Shown here one piece after another: positions 1 through 13,908 of a stretch of 64,000 bases of DNA (positions are counted from its first letter, which is position 1; each line of letters starts with the position of its first letter). Below the pieces are notes generated by a model, which saw only the letters and a program-made list of their open reading frames with translations, was not told the DNA's origin and did not search any database. Origin of the DNA: Bugulina stolonifera (lineage: Eukaryota > Bryozoa > Gymnolaemata > Cheilostomatida > Bugulidae); NCBI GenBank assembly GCA_935421135.1, contig OW285187.1, positions 28,272,429-28,336,428 on the forward strand. The letters run 5' to 3'. A program made the translations under genes and the position numbers.

Positions 1-55
1 ACCCCAAGAATTTTGTTCAAAACTACACAATGTGATTTTTTATCTACCACTGCAG

Positions 56-3000
56 AACTGAACCGGCTGGCAGATCTATCATTTTGGGAGGGAATCATGA
101 AAAAAAAACTGAGTGCTGATCAAGAGGAAGAGTTTGTTGATCAGGTCCTGAAGTTAGCTGAACTTCAGAAAGAAATCAGCAAAGTTGAGGGAAAGGAGAA
201 ATCTTTGGAGCTGTTTGATGAAGATTTGTCTGACCAGTGCTTGGAGGAGGCTCTTAGTGAAAGGTAAAGTCATTTGCAAAGACTTCATACTTAGATTTGG
301 TTTTTGGTTTAAGTTATCTACTTGTATCTAAGCAAATCAGTAGTTGTAAAAAATTGCCCTAAAAGCTCAAACTCTTTGTGGCATTTGTAATCTTGAAATT
401 TTCACTTTTTAAAATAAAGCTTACAACTACATTTCTTACTCTCATTAGTTATGAGTTTGTACAAAAAAAGTATCATAAATTATTATTTTTATGTATATAA
501 AATGTCTAGCCATACCCTCTTATTCATCAATTATTACACTGCATTATTTTATTATTGTTAGCCCAGGCTACAGTTGGAGCCTACTTTCTAGCTGGCCTGG
601 GTTCCAAACATGCAAAACAATAGTTGATAAATATCTCAGTTCTACGGCCAATTTGGTGTATACTGCGTTTACTCAAATACAACTTTCTAATATCCATATT
701 TCTATGGCAGTGTGTTTCTTTGTTACATTTTAGATGTAACATCAGTGACCTGTGCATAGATATGATGACTAGTGAAGGGGTGAAGGGATACACTGCAGCC
801 CATCAAGTTTATTATTTCATCAATATAATGACGGTAAGAATAAGACGTATAACGATGGTGTGGAGATATAGTAATACCTCACATGTATCCCTACAATTAT
901 TTTCGCAGTGTTATTACACATTTAAAAAGTGAATGAAGTAAACACAAAGAATTTTGGAAGTATAATGTTGCAGGAATAGGTAACACATAAGAAAACTTGT
1001 TTTTGGTAAAGAACATTGTAACGTGTGCGGATTACAAAACAATGAAGTTTAATTAACGATATCATCTTATGAATCATCTTTATATCACAAGAACATAGCA
1101 ATAGCAGGTTGATTACAGTTTACAATTCTATTCCAGTGCTATGCGTGAAGAATATTTTTTGTCTTAAAAATAACATCAATAAATAATCTAATTAGAGCTG
1201 TGGGTGTAATAAGAAGGTTTGCGTAATGTTCTTAGGCGTGTGCGTGACATTTGTTCCATCTAACCTAGTTGTTATTAATAACATGTGTGTCATTAACGTA
1301 GTAAGGAATAACAGATCAAAAATAATCAATTTCTTCGCCCAACACAATTTGAGTATTTGAAAGAAAATGCTGCTTTGAAAACAAGCAATACAATGCAACA
1401 GCAGCTGTTACACCTTGTTGTTGTTTGTTTCACAAGCTTGTTGACAAGCGATATTTATAGTTGTCCTTTGTAGTCTTATGTAATGTATGTTAGATTATAT
1501 GATATTAAGGTGGTAGACACAAATACTAAATGTTACAGATTAAGCAAGGTATTATTAAATCAATGATATTTTCTTCATATACAATGTATTATGTGTGCAA
1601 CTGACTGTCTAGACTAGAATAATCTGTACCTATTTATTAGTATTCATATTACCTGTATATTATGCCTAAGTACTCTGGCTTCAGAAAATAACAGTGTCAT
1701 TTGATTTGATGATAGTCAAGGTTTTTTGCAGACCAAGTTTAACAGACTTTAGAACACCTTTGTTTTTGAATAATCATGACTATAATGTACACTTATATGT
1801 ATATTTTACCTGCAAGCATGGAATACCACATCACCCAGTATTTATATACGATGTGTAGCAATAATAATGCTGAGAAACCCATCAATTTTAATTCTTGGAG
1901 TCCTACATAATAATAATATAAATGTTACAATATAACGATCACAATGTACATTGCATAAGAATATGTTTTACATAATTATGTATAATGGTGTAATTTTTTG
2001 CTAATTTTCAAACACGGAGACTTTTGTTTCTGTTTACAGTCTAACTGTTTAGCTGAAGCAGATAGAGTTACCATTAACGAGCTGCTTAGTCTGCTGTGTG
2101 CTAGAGTTTACGTAGAGTCGACAGTTGAATCTAAAACCTGGGATATACAGCAAGACCTCTTCATGGAACAAGGTGATAACTTTAATACTCAAGCAGTACA
2201 AAATCATAGTGAATATGCAGTAGCTACATCATGTGCATTGTATGTACATCGTTTTTATGTTCATTTGAACAAATTTTGAAAAGTTGACAAATTTTCCTTT
2301 GGCATTATAGAAGTTTATGTAAAACAGATGACACGTTATTCATGCTATAGTTGTGTGAGCATAGGTCTAACTCTCGCATAAGAGATCTGAATTTCTACAA
2401 GGTTTCACATTGATGGCTGGGCAGCCTTCATAACCTGCCAACTTTGCAAGCATTCAAGTCTATGGCATATGCATTGGCATATAATATATTTGACTGAAAC
2501 AGTAGCAAGTTATGAGCTACATGTATTTCTGTTAACCACCAATATTTCGGTCCCATGACCACAGTAATCTATTTATTGATTATTTGATGAAGGAAGGGCC
2601 CTATCTGAACACATTGGCCTGTCCATTATAGAAATGGGATTGAAGTCTCATTCCCAAAAATGCACAGGTAGGTCCTCAGGCAGTTCATAGTATGATGCCC
2701 AGTACAGATTTATTGACTATATGATTGTACAGTTGGCTTGTGCGGATTGGCTGGCTACTATGGACAATTCTCTAGAACAGACTGGATAGAAGAGATATTG
2801 AGTTGGCAGAGGTCCAGCGGATGTTATGGGCAAGCAGACAACTTCCTGTCCGAGCTTCAACAACTTGGTAACCGTAAATTGTTTATTGTTCTTAATTCAT
2901 GCCTCATCATGACAATGGTTATAGCCTAAAGAACATTATAATAAAGCATGTTTTGCACAAATCAAAAAGAGATACAGTGCTTGTTTAGGCCCAAGATGCA

Positions 3001-3293
3001 TATCGCTGGATTGCTCCTCATGGTTTTATTGCAACCCTTCCAAATCACATAGGCATGGTAAACTTTCTTACATTATATTGATACAGTGTGTCGTTTCATT
3101 GTGACTTATACATGAAATCAAAGTAGTATCTTATGTTTTAGACGAAGAGCATCGATTTAAGAGAGATGCACTTCGGGTGAAGAGAGAGGAGAGGATTATG
3201 GGGGAAGGATGTTTGTGCCATAGGACTACCGTGGCTATTATCGCCCTCTCACAGAATTTTCGTGCTTTGGCAGAATTGGAATCCTTCCTATAA
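56..3293 (+). CDS. C16orf89 (UPF0764)-like secreted protein, 3' part
   Basis: Six exons close in one frame: 56-263, 734-833, 2040-2172, 2733-2867, 2989-3057 and 3142-3293 (TAA). The first starts after a good acceptor (tctaccactgcag), so the signal peptide and N-terminus lie left of the window; about 264 residues are present. The translation follows the vertebrate C16orf89 family as I remember it: DLSDQC, then SDLCIDMMTSEG..GY..AHQVYYF, then QDLFMEQVGLCGLAG, then WIEEILSWQRSSGCYG, and a last exon with a basic segment (FKRDALRVKRRE-like) followed by GCLCH..TVAIIALS. Vertebrate members are secreted, with expression reported in thyroid; the molecular function is unknown. The family match is by eye but covers five of the six exons in order. 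The gene is convergent with the FAM234-like gene. The 69-nt exon is the least conserved part and is supported mainly by phase and splice sites. Confidence 0.85.
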
Positions 3294-4640
3294 ACCAGGA
3301 AGTCAACAGCAATTTCTAGTCCAGTGGTGCACATACCAAATATTCTGTGCATATTGATATAGTATTTTTATAAGAGTTAGCTAATAAAATATATATTCTC
3401 ACTACAACTTTTTTAGCATTGAATGTTCTGACGTACAACTGTGGCTTTTATATACAATGTGCAATATAATTTAGATATTGAATATTATTATAAAGATATC
3501 TATCTACAAGACGATTTATTGTTATACATATAGTATTATAAGACTGTGTGATCCTGTTTAAATAGGCCTACACGTATTGAGGTAAAATTGTATTTTTCTA
3601 CTGCACTAAAATACACAACATGTCCACAGTGCAATGTTATTGAATTTCTCTCAAGTCCCTTACTTCTAACAAAGAATTGCTAATAGTTTGTTCATTGAGT
3701 CAATGACCCAAGTTTTGCTATAAATCTAATATTATACTATAACTACATCTCTATACATGTGCTAATAGTCCCAAGTGTGGTGGATAACACAGCATAACCT
3801 ACATTTGTACAACTGCAGAGCGAACAGCAATCTAATCTGCTGCACTTCCATAACACAGGATACATGACACGGTTTTTGGCCTTACTAAAAGAATTAATTT
3901 AAGAATTGACACGTTTCCATGAGGCATAAAACCCAGTGCTCATGTGTAGATTAAAATCATTATTTGTCGATCATGCGTATTCCCCTAGTTATTCTCACAT
4001 TATGTACATGTACATCCCCTTCGAATAACCCACAACCATACTTAGATACTGCAACTAACTTGTTAAAAGTTGGAGGGTAAAAATTAAGTTAATATCAATT
4101 TGTATAAATAGCTCAACAGGATTGTAGTAGAAGAGAATTATTATTAAATGCAATACGAGTTGAATTACAGTGGAGAAACATTTCTGATAGAAAAAGGCAA
4201 AAAGCTGTGTATAAAACACACAGCAAAGACAAACAATATTAAAAAATCCCATTGGCATAGAAAATATATTACCAAATATACATGTAGCAGTCTTCTCAAG
4301 AGATTGATATCCAGTCTAATACACTCAATATAAGTAACAACAAAATCAGAGATCAGTCTAATGTTTGCACCAGTAAGATAATGACATTGCAGAATGTGTA
4401 TATGTGTAGGCCCGTATTATGTATATAATTTTAGTAGAGAGTGCGTGTATTATACTATAAGCATGTTGATAGTACATGAACATGCAATTAGAAGATACTA
4501 CAACCATACAATTACATATAAAAGTGAAATACTAGGACAGGCTTGCATTCCACTTGAATTAGAATGCTACCTAACCTACATGTATATGTACATGTACTTC
4601 AACATAGTCTATACCAGCACCAGTGCATGGAGACCTTGGA
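3294..4640. other. convergent intergenic spacer with 3' UTRs
   Basis: This AT-rich stretch lies between the stop codons of two tail-to-tail genes. The left side should hold the short 3' UTR of the C16orf89-like gene, the right side the longer 3' UTR of the FAM234-like gene. A minus-strand AATAAA occurs at 3515-3520. Short ORFs here have no splice sites or recognisable content and look like chance. Confidence 0.6.
3383..3388 (+). promoter_or_regulatory. poly(A) signal AATAAA for the C16orf89-like gene
   Basis: A canonical AATAAA lies 90 nt after the TAA at 3291-3293, the expected place for a short 3' UTR. There is no transcript evidence. Confidence 0.55.
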
Positions 4641-7600
4641 CTAATACACCCCGTCTTGATTATTACCCAAATATTGTCGCCATCTTTGTGATGAAATCTT
4701 GGCTAAAGTCATATTAGCCAGTGGAACAACTTCAGATGAAATAAATGTTGGAACCACTTCGTCCAGGTGTACCTAGAGCAGTAAAACATCAGTATGTTCT
4801 TCTTTGGTCTCAATTATAGTGCAATAGTACATCACTTACTTCATAATCAATAGTTGTAATCCAGGGGTTGTATAAGTGAATTAGAAATGTGACCAAAGAT
4901 AATATATAATAATAATGTGTGTATTGGTAATAGAACAACTGAACCTAAGAATGAACTCTGTATCGTATTTATAACCTACCGAAGACAATAGTTGCTGTTT
5001 CATCAATTTCTCCAAACTAAATTTCCGAATTATCGTTTTCAGAGCAACGTCAGAAGTTTTCAGTTTGTCTAGAATTCTGGGATTGGTGAATGACGTGTCC
5101 AGTGAGACATAGTCCAAGTCTCCATCTCGGTCAAGATCAGTGAGCAGAGCTACAGCAGACGTAGCATTGTATTACTCGCCCAGTCAACAATTAACTCAAT
5201 AATGATAGACTGGTCAGTTCAATCTATTCCAGCAAGTAAATGCGAGAAGAGGTATTTGTTTACGGATTTCCATTGTTACAACGACATTTCATTGCATGTG
5301 AACATGGATCGGCATAGATCAGGCATTAATAAGGAGCAGTGCAAGCCGACAGTGAACTAGACAGTATATAGATTTAATGCATATGTTGTATACGGTAGAT
5401 ACTACGATATGTTCATTACCTGCCGATGAGTCTCTGGGGTTAAACCTGGAACACTTGATTGTATTCAATACACTCTCTATAGTTTCCTCCTCTTCCTCCT
5501 CGTCACCGTGACCATGGTCACCGTGACGACGCTTTCTCACTAGATAAGCAACCATAGAATCCGACTCGGCTATCATCTGCTTTGTTATATCTGAAGAAAC
5601 AATATAAGATGACATTAATTAAAAATAATAACACCTATGAGACACTGGAAACTGAGATTGAACCATACTTGATATTATTATTTAAATACTTTATCAGAAC
5701 GGTCGTAAAAAGGAATGCCAAGCAATACTGATTCCATAGCAATGTATAAAATTAAAATAACATGATGCTAAGTACCACAAGAAAATCAAGTTGAAAAGTT
5801 ATTGGAGGGTAGTGCTGTTTTACTATAGAGCAGCTTGATGGCAAATCAATATAACCCATCACCTGTCCATACCAGGTGCTACAGCATAGGTAGCAATTCC
5901 GCATAGAGAGCAATGCTGCTTGAATATTCTTACAATAATACATGCATATGAATAACTAGATAAAAATGGACTAGAGAGTCTATAGATTAGCGCTAAGATT
6001 AAAGGACATGAACATACTGAAATAATATGGTGTAGCATGCTGAGTGTATAGAACTAGTGGATCCCTCATGTTGCTCCGATCCATTATCAATGTGTCCACA
6101 AACTTGGTATCCATTTCATCACAAGATTGTTTACCTGCATGTATAATAGATTTTTATGTGAGATATTATTGCAACGAGTTTTTTCTGAGCAGTCAGGGAC
6201 TAGTTCCATATCTGCGGTTCCATATCTGTGGAAATAGCCAAACTCCAACTCTGGTTTGAACCTGAGACCTCTACGGCACCTAATGGCCAAGCAAAGTGGT
6301 CAGAACACCACTACGGCAGAGCAGTTAGTGAGCGGAATTCCTAATATTATTCAGGCTGTCTAGTAACAGCCTGAATGTAAAGGAAGTGCTATACATATAC
6401 ATTTATTATAGGCATATGGTTACAGTTCAATAATGATAAGGCAATAACAATCATAGGGCAAACCCAAAGCACCTCTTCACAAATTTACCATTAGCACTTA
6501 GAATAACATACACTCAGTATTTACCTTGACTATGCATGCCGATATGACGCTTGTGGACTCCTTGCATACTATTCTCACCGTGTTTATTACTTTCCTGTAA
6601 GAACAAGTGTAGAGACAAGATGTCTTCACTTACTAAATATAAATGAATATTACACAGAAATCAAGCAGTGAACTTGTATAAGAGCAAGAAGATGCCATAT
6701 TATGAACTCACAGAGGGGTTAGTGTCACTGAAAGGAACATTAGTAGAACTCATTCTATATATGAAAGCATCTCTATATGGCTGTGCGGTAGAGAGAGCTA
6801 AAGGAAGCGTGACTGCATAGGAATATTCTGCAGGTGTATCTTTAAACCACAATACTTCACCAGATCTCCCATCTATTATGTACATCTACAAAACGGTACA
6901 TGATACATGTGTTTGTGTAGCTGTGTACCAGGATGTTTAGCATTTTTGAGTATTTACCATGTGAAATCTATGAACTCATAAATTCATAACACTTCTATAT
7001 GTGAATTCAATTCCACTCAAAATTATTACCACCTAGATGGCAATAAGTCCCCTTTGACAGTGATTATCATCTGCTGTATAATGATGATACATATTACCAG
7101 GAGACAATAAACATATCTAATGTAATTATATTAATTACTAGGGCATCCTGGTAAAATGGTTTAATAGAATTTTTGTTAAACACTATTTGCCTCCAGGTGT
7201 AGGAAATCGCTGTACATACACATGTTATTTATAAACTAGAATTATAGCAGGTACCTAGAATATCACTTGAAAAACAAAAATTGAACTGTTCAATGAAATT
7301 GTTGCATAATTATATTAACTCGCCAATTATACAGACCCCATTGGTTCAAAAATAATGTTTTCCATACAAAAATAAATTGGATTTTAAAGCTGTTTTAAAC
7401 ATGATGCCAATACAGTTTTGATAAAACTGACTTACTTTGAGTAGCTCTATGAGCAAGTGAATGGTATTTATATCAACTAACCATGTTAGAGTCATATAAT
7501 GGGTAGCTTCCAGTCTGCCATGCCACCATCAAATCTAGATATTGATCATCATTGAAGTGGGCGAAGGAGGGAGAACTAAAGTAAATTAGATCTTGCTGTC

Positions 7601-10600
7601 AATAATTGAATAAGCATAATCAGTGATTTAAAGTACATTATTTCTCTGTAGAATTAGCAGCCATTTCTTTGCAAGTGTATAACAAATGAGGAGAGGAGAG
7701 ATATTGCTTCAAGTCTTATATCTTATATCGGTATAGAATTAATAAAATATTAGTAACACAGCAAGATGATTCATCTAATAACGGATGGCAAAATATAAAC
7801 AGCATGAGATAGCTGGGAGTTGTCATATCATCAACGACTATTATTATCAGAATCAAATAACAAATTTTGATACAGTAAAGAACTATCCTTTAGATCAGCA
7901 CTTTCTACTAATAGCTCACAGTGTATAGCTACTAGTGTATAGACATCGGTGTAAAGACACCAGTATATAGCTACCAAGTATATAGCTACCAGCATATATA
8001 GTGTCTTCGCAACCTCTTTGACGGACCCGGGTAGCAAATAAAAATCACAAGATGGCAGTCCGGCCTAGACCAAAAGGGTTACTGGCTTGGAATTTCGCTT
8101 GCCCGGAAGAAACCATCCCTAGCTCATCGGCACACCTGACGTCTTTGTATGAAAATGAGGATTTTGCTTTTGGCCCAGGCCGGTGTGTTCACGACTCTGT
8201 GACCGATGTATCCCGCAAACTTTTTAGCAAGTTGGCCTGTGCCTAAAATTTAGGCCGCGGAGACACAAATAGCTACCAGTATATAAGTACCAGCATATAG
8301 CTACATGCATGTGTTATAGCTACCAGCATATAGCTACACGTATGTATATAGCTATCAGTGTATAGCTACATGTATGTGTTATAGCTATCAGTGTATAGCA
8401 ATTAATGTATATTATAGGTGTATATAGTTAATAGTGCATACTTACAAGTAACTCTCCGTGCTCACACTGTCTACACTAAAGTTCACAGGGTTCCAAAGAG
8501 GTGACAGATCCAAGCCAGAGAAGGCCAGAAGCACAGCATCAAAGGTTATGGCTACTATGTCATCATACCCATCATTGTTGAGGTCAGCAAAGCTAACAGG
8601 AACCATCACACCTTTATTCTGAGTCCTGGAACCAACATCGAGTTAGGTGCAGAAGTGGAGAAATTTGAGATAGCCTTTGTTCTTCGCCAAAAATGAAGCA
8701 GGAGAAGTTGTCTTCTCTATATTTTGCTGGTTGACCGCCCTTACCCCAAACCCCAACCACAAACAAGGAACTAAGGCTATCCAGATTTCTCCACTACTGC
8801 ACCTAACAGCCAACATCGGTCATAATTTATGATGGGGCTAAATGTAAGCATAGTTGACTAGTGCATGATGTGAGACCAGAGATTGGCTGCTAGTTAATGT
8901 TTTCATAGGTAGGTGCAACAGTGGAGAAGTCACTTGGAAACATAAACTATTTTTGATGGTAAAAATAGGCCGAAATATAGAGTTATCTCCTCAGCCAATA
9001 AAACATGGTTAGCATTCATGAAGTTATCTTCTCTCTTAGCCATGCAGATAATTTTGCTTATATTTTGAATGACATGCACTGAAGTTTAATTCTGATCATG
9101 TTTGCAAATCTTGATGAAGGCGAAATCAATGAGTTCAACTGATGACTGCAAAGGTAATGGTTGAAACTTCAACTTCTAAGCAAATAAATTCTTATTTTAA
9201 ATCAATTGGCGGACGACTCTTACTCAATACAATGTTGTCTGGGTTAGTATAAAATCCGTTGACAATGATTGAAGGTAACAGAAAGCAATATTAATTTGCA
9301 ACTCTTTTCACACCTGCTGACTTTTAAAAATTGCAAATATCCTCTCTAACATGCTAACATACTAAAGCCGCCGACTACGTGTAATTGTAATGAATAATTT
9401 CATTTTAAAATAATTAATAATTTTGCAGCGATCTTCCCTTTCTCAACAAAGCTATAATCATTTGTTGAGACGACAACTCTAAAAAATTATAATTTTGATC
9501 AAATACTTTTTTATATTTTCAACCTACTTGCAGATTTAGCTGTCTAAGGTAAAGAATAGAACAATATTACAACTATTAATACGTAACCTTGACCGTCCAT
9601 GACCATACAAGTAGAAGTAACTCCTTATACCCCTAGACTATAAATTATATTGTACATGTAAGTGTACCTCACCATCTGCATAACATTATTATTGATACCA
9701 ATAGACTTACTGATACAAAGTGACAACCCCAGATGAGTGCCTAGTGTAATTCTGTCCTCTCCAGTGATTGTACCTGCCTGGTAGCTGATAACTGTGACCG
9801 GGGTGGACAAAGGTCAGCATATCCTTGAGAGATATGAAGTGTAGGCCACCTACAGCATACAGTCCACTAATATCATTACTAGTAAAAAAATAACCACTTG
9901 GTACAATTTCAGTGTCCACAACAAAATTGTATAATTTATGAATATAAAATTCAGTAAAACAAAATCTAAACTGATTATAAAATATAAGGAGTTGGGATCC
10001 ACGAGATACAATTCACTCAGCAAGAGACAAAGAAATGGTCATGCATGACTAATGATAAATTGTGCACAAAACAAAACTAGTGCTGTGAAAAGTCAAAGCA
10101 AGTGAATAAAAATGTTAATAAGGAAAAACTTTTTGAGGAATCATGCTTGTTTTAAATTCAGTTTTTAATTTAAGATCATTGATAACTCTACATCTGTGTG
10201 ACATTGGTGCAGCCAGAGCTGAGACACTGCTGGGGTTGAAAGTATAGGAGATAGCAGTTAAATTGAAAAACAGAAAGTTAGAGCTAGGATCATATTATCA
10301 GCACCCACAACCAGGAGTAGGTAACTCCCACACACACCCTAGCATACACACCAGCATTGTAGAACTACCTTGTAATGGAATAGCTGAGAGAGCTGCAATG
10401 CTTTGCCTGTAGAAGTAATATAGAGAGGGCCTATGACAGATAGTTATATAGAAGTGTTCTAGCACCACTACTCAGTCAGCTTTTGAAACAGAATTAATAT
10501 GTACAGAAGCTACAAATTGAAAGCATGCAAGTACATGTAGTTGCTGTCTGCTGAAAAATTATATCTCACAAGTTTTACAGTTTGCTCCAGATGAAGAAAA

Positions 10601-13600
10601 CATTTTTCAATTATTAAACTGGAAATAACTTTTGGAGAATTGATGTCCACTGACCAACTGCTATGAGCTATAGCACCTTGTAACACCATCAACACTTTGG
10701 GGACCACATAGCCCACCCCCCAGCTGAAGTTGTTGTTGTTGAGGGAAACCCAAACAATAGTTCAGCTGAAGACATGATGTGTAACTTAACGGACTGACAA
10801 CTCCAAGCTGATGCGTATTCTGTATTAATTAGTCTACTGACCTAATTAACAGTATGAGGATGTTTTTGCTCTATAAAATTATTATCTAAATGAGTAGCAT
10901 GTAATATACACTATATAGCTGCTATGCTATATTACTATATATTATATAATTACACGGTAGTCAAAAATTGATTTTCTGTCTAAAGCTTCATAATGCAGAA
11001 TTCCCACCATTATTTGTTTAATACTGCAAGGATGATTGGAATTTTACAAGTACTCTCTAGTAGTCTAGTAAGTTTGGGCAAGATAAACAGCCATAGTTTG
11101 TGAAGTTCTATGTCGTACCTGGAATGTGCTCACCACCCGTTCCAAAGAATATATACCGAGATCCATCATACTGTGTGTATACAGTAGGTAGACAGTAACT
11201 CTCATGGTCATCAGGGGTGGGTAGAACTTTAGAACCAATCAAATCACCGGTTCTACTACTCACCAGTAACATAGTATTCCCTGGACGAATCGTTTGCTAC
11301 AAATACAGGAAACACTAAATATATATTATATTACATGTCCTACAATATGTATTAATATGCTGTCAGTATCATTTACATCATTAACTGTGGAGATTGGTAA
11401 GGGTAGAGCAGAGATACTGGGACTTTAGAGCAATTAGTTGGTACGTTATGACTTTTATACAATATAAAACTAAATCTACTATTACATTTATATACATGTA
11501 CTATAATGACGTTTACATGTAACGTTCAAATTAGCGACTTTTTGACCAATGGGATTAATACTATACAAGTGACAATGATAGCTGCGTGTATTAAAACCTA
11601 CCAAAAGTTGAACAAACACGTAAAAAGTATACAATGTAAATGTAGTAAGTGTGAATAGATACCCCAGGTGAGAAAGCTGTGTCTCCCCCATTTACCACCA
11701 CCATGTCATTCACCCCGTCATCATCGATATCATCAATGAAACCGGAACCAAAAACATTCCATTGACTATTGAGATGTGACGGCATGGACCATAACATCTC
11801 TCCTGTTCAAGTATAACACACAGTATAAGTTCATATTCAACATGGAATTTAATAGCTCGTTGTACTTGTAGCTATACAAATTTTTGCGAGTAAAGAAATA
11901 AACTGGAAATTGGCATAAATATCTAGGCCAACAAAATCCAATGACTTTACAGAAAAGGGTAATAACTTGAATATACATGTATATATGCGATTTTGTACAC
12001 AAGTGTGATAAAATTCTTTATCTCTACTTCCACAAAGTTGCATAATTAGCAGGGAAACAATCACCTGGTGGTGAATTCTATCTTCTATTTTGATAAATGT
12101 TAACACCAAAATCATAGAGTGTCACCTCTTCTAGGATCAAAGGCAATCAAAGTTCCATATCTTCCAGAGGCTATGCAATCTGTTACTCCATCTTTGTTTA
12201 CATCTAAGGCAGGACATGTCAGCTCAAATATTTCATCTTTAGTATGTATTCTCCACAGCTGAGCACCATTACGTCCATCCAGTGCTACGATGCCTCCCTT
12301 GCAGCCACTGGCTATATACGTAACATACAACAACAATATATATTCCGATAATATGTACAGCTCGTTGCATCTCCCGTATGTGAAATACATCAAATACATA
12401 TCATTCAATTTAAAAATTATCCCAAGGAAAAAACAGCTGATAGACGACTACCTCTCATCAGTTAGTAGGTACAGTCTAGAAAGACTAGCTATCGCATTGA
12501 AAACATAGATATCATAATGAAGGACTATGCATCGTACAGAAGGACTAGGTATCATAGAGAAGAACTAGGTACTGTACTGAAGGACTAGGTATCATACTGA
12601 AGGACTAGGTATCATACTGAAAGACTAGGTATCATACTGAAGGACTAGGTATCATACTGAAGGACTAGGTATCATACAGAAAGACTAGGTATCATACTGA
12701 AGGACTAGGTATCATACAAAAGGACTTACAAGTGGCAAACTGTTGGCAGTGGAGAGACTCATTAGTGCGAGCACTTTTAACATAAGTGAGCCCGACGAGT
12801 ATATCAAGTGTTCCATCAGCGTTGATATCATATTCCCTGACTGCACATTCACTGCCTGCAATGTTTTAGCCAACTTACAGAGTAGTGTGCCTTTATATGT
12901 ACAATAGGAAATACATATACCACGGTTTCTACACAAATGTATTTAATAAGAATCTATTAATAGCAGTGACCTATTTATGGCGCATTTCTAAAACTGCTGG
13001 TATAATATTCGTCACAGCTAGTTCTACTCATTTATGATACTATGCATATTCCAAAATTAAACTTTTCACTTTGATGGTGTGATAGGAGCTGGGAAAGGAA
13101 GATCGATTATAGTAGCACCTTCATAATTTGCCAACAAAACATGAACTTTTGGGATGTATCACATCATAATTTAATTTACTGTAAACTTGAATATTAATAT
13201 AATTTTCACTTTTCTCACTATCAATTCACAAGTGGCGAAGAATGATAAGATATTTCAGTAAGCCTATTTTTGGTACCGATAGAGACAGTCACATCACATT
13301 AGAACTTCTAATAGATGTGATAACAATAACTGACCTACATCCATCAGCTCAAACTCCCAGTCTGACAGCTCAGCTGGATCTGAGGATTTAGGAAACTTTG
13401 GCAGTGGAGGTCGTTTAGCATCACTACCAGATACTGATGCTTTAGTTGTACTATCACTGGGTTCCTGAGCCTGCTCCTTTATGTTATTTCCAGGGGATGT
13501 ACCACGATGTGGTGAGAGCGACAATGTACCAACTGATGCTAGTATGATAAGCACACAGCACATTAGGAGTATGCCACTGCAGAATGCAACAACCAGTCCT

Positions 13601-13908
13601 ACCAGTCGACCTATAGGTGGGATAACGAAGACTATATGCAAGGTAATATTTTAGTTTTTTATCATGAAGTTCGAAGCAAAGCTATAAAAAATTAAGTGTA
13701 GAAAAAGCATGGTGAAGTTATTGCGCTTACAGGTTCTATTGTGGCATGTTAAACCAGATGGGGATTCCCCAATCATATCAATTCGACTTGTTTCATGATT
13801 AGATACCAAATTGCCATTCGGTTCATCAGAGTCCGAGCAATTGGAAGTTCCAGCAGCATGTTTTAGTAATGAGTACTTTACTTCATATTCATTTTGATGA
13901 AAAGTCAT
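4641..13908 (-). CDS. FAM234 (ITFG3)-like single-pass membrane protein
   Basis: Fifteen coding exons close into about 762 residues: 13731-13908, 13335-13631, 12730-12855, 12126-12311, 11663-11802, 11119-11296, 9774-9849, 8446-8625, 7482-7575, 6712-6885, 6525-6594, 6018-6134, 5420-5590, 4980-5149, 4641-4772 (TAG). A short N-terminal cytoplasmic part is followed by one hydrophobic helix (about residues 68-95, VVAFCSGILLMCCVLIILA), a type II topology, then a beta-propeller-like ectodomain. FG-GAP-type Asp-rich loops repeat: DINADGTLDILVG, DVNKDGVTDCIASG, DIDDDGVNDMVVV, DLNNDGYDDIVAI, DLDRDGDLDYVSL. Other family hallmarks are IFFGTGGEHIPG, GVMVPVSFADL and MYIIDGRSGEVLW. An Asp/His/Glu-rich loop (HGDHGHGDEEEEEE) is in exon 13. 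Function in animals is poorly known. The start is the first ATG of the exon that feeds the TM frame; an acceptor upstream suggests that this exon also carries 5' UTR. Introns hold a minisatellite and a MITE. Confidence 0.93.
7915..8440. repeat. degenerate minisatellite (tatagctaccagtata-type unit)
   Basis: An irregular tandem array built on tatagctaccagtata, with variants tatagctatcagtg and tatagctacatgtatg, lies in intron 8 of the FAM234-like gene just downstream (on the minus strand) of exon 8. It is split by the TIR element at 8001-8266; units on both sides are alike. Confidence 0.75.
8001..8266 (+). mobile_element. MITE-like TIR element, copy 1 (with 64-codon ORF)
   Basis: A 266-bp block begins gtgtcttcgcaacct and ends with a decayed inverse, gccgcggagacac. 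It is alignable over its whole length with the copy near 39024-39292, in the same orientation. The ends match imperfectly and target duplications are unclear, so this copy seems older. It carries an intact ORF at 8052-8246 starting MAVRPRPKGLLAW, also present in copy 2. It is inserted in a minisatellite inside a FAM234 intron. No transposase is present, so it would be non-autonomous. Confidence 0.75.
12481..12720. repeat. 20-bp minisatellite, 12 units
   Basis: Twelve consecutive 20-bp units of aggactaggtatcatactga. The units from about 12541 onward are nearly identical; those at 12481-12540 are diverged. The array ends exactly where the 5' splice site of FAM234 exon 3 begins (donor 12729-12724 on the minus strand), and the bases across that donor (aggactta) look like a thirteenth, partial unit. 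Confidence 0.92.

Noticed and set aside
6230..6330. Minus-strand tRNA-like string with a B-box-like ggttcaaacc
   Set aside because: No cloverleaf can be drawn. At most it is the head of a tRNA-derived SINE; the boxes alone are not enough.
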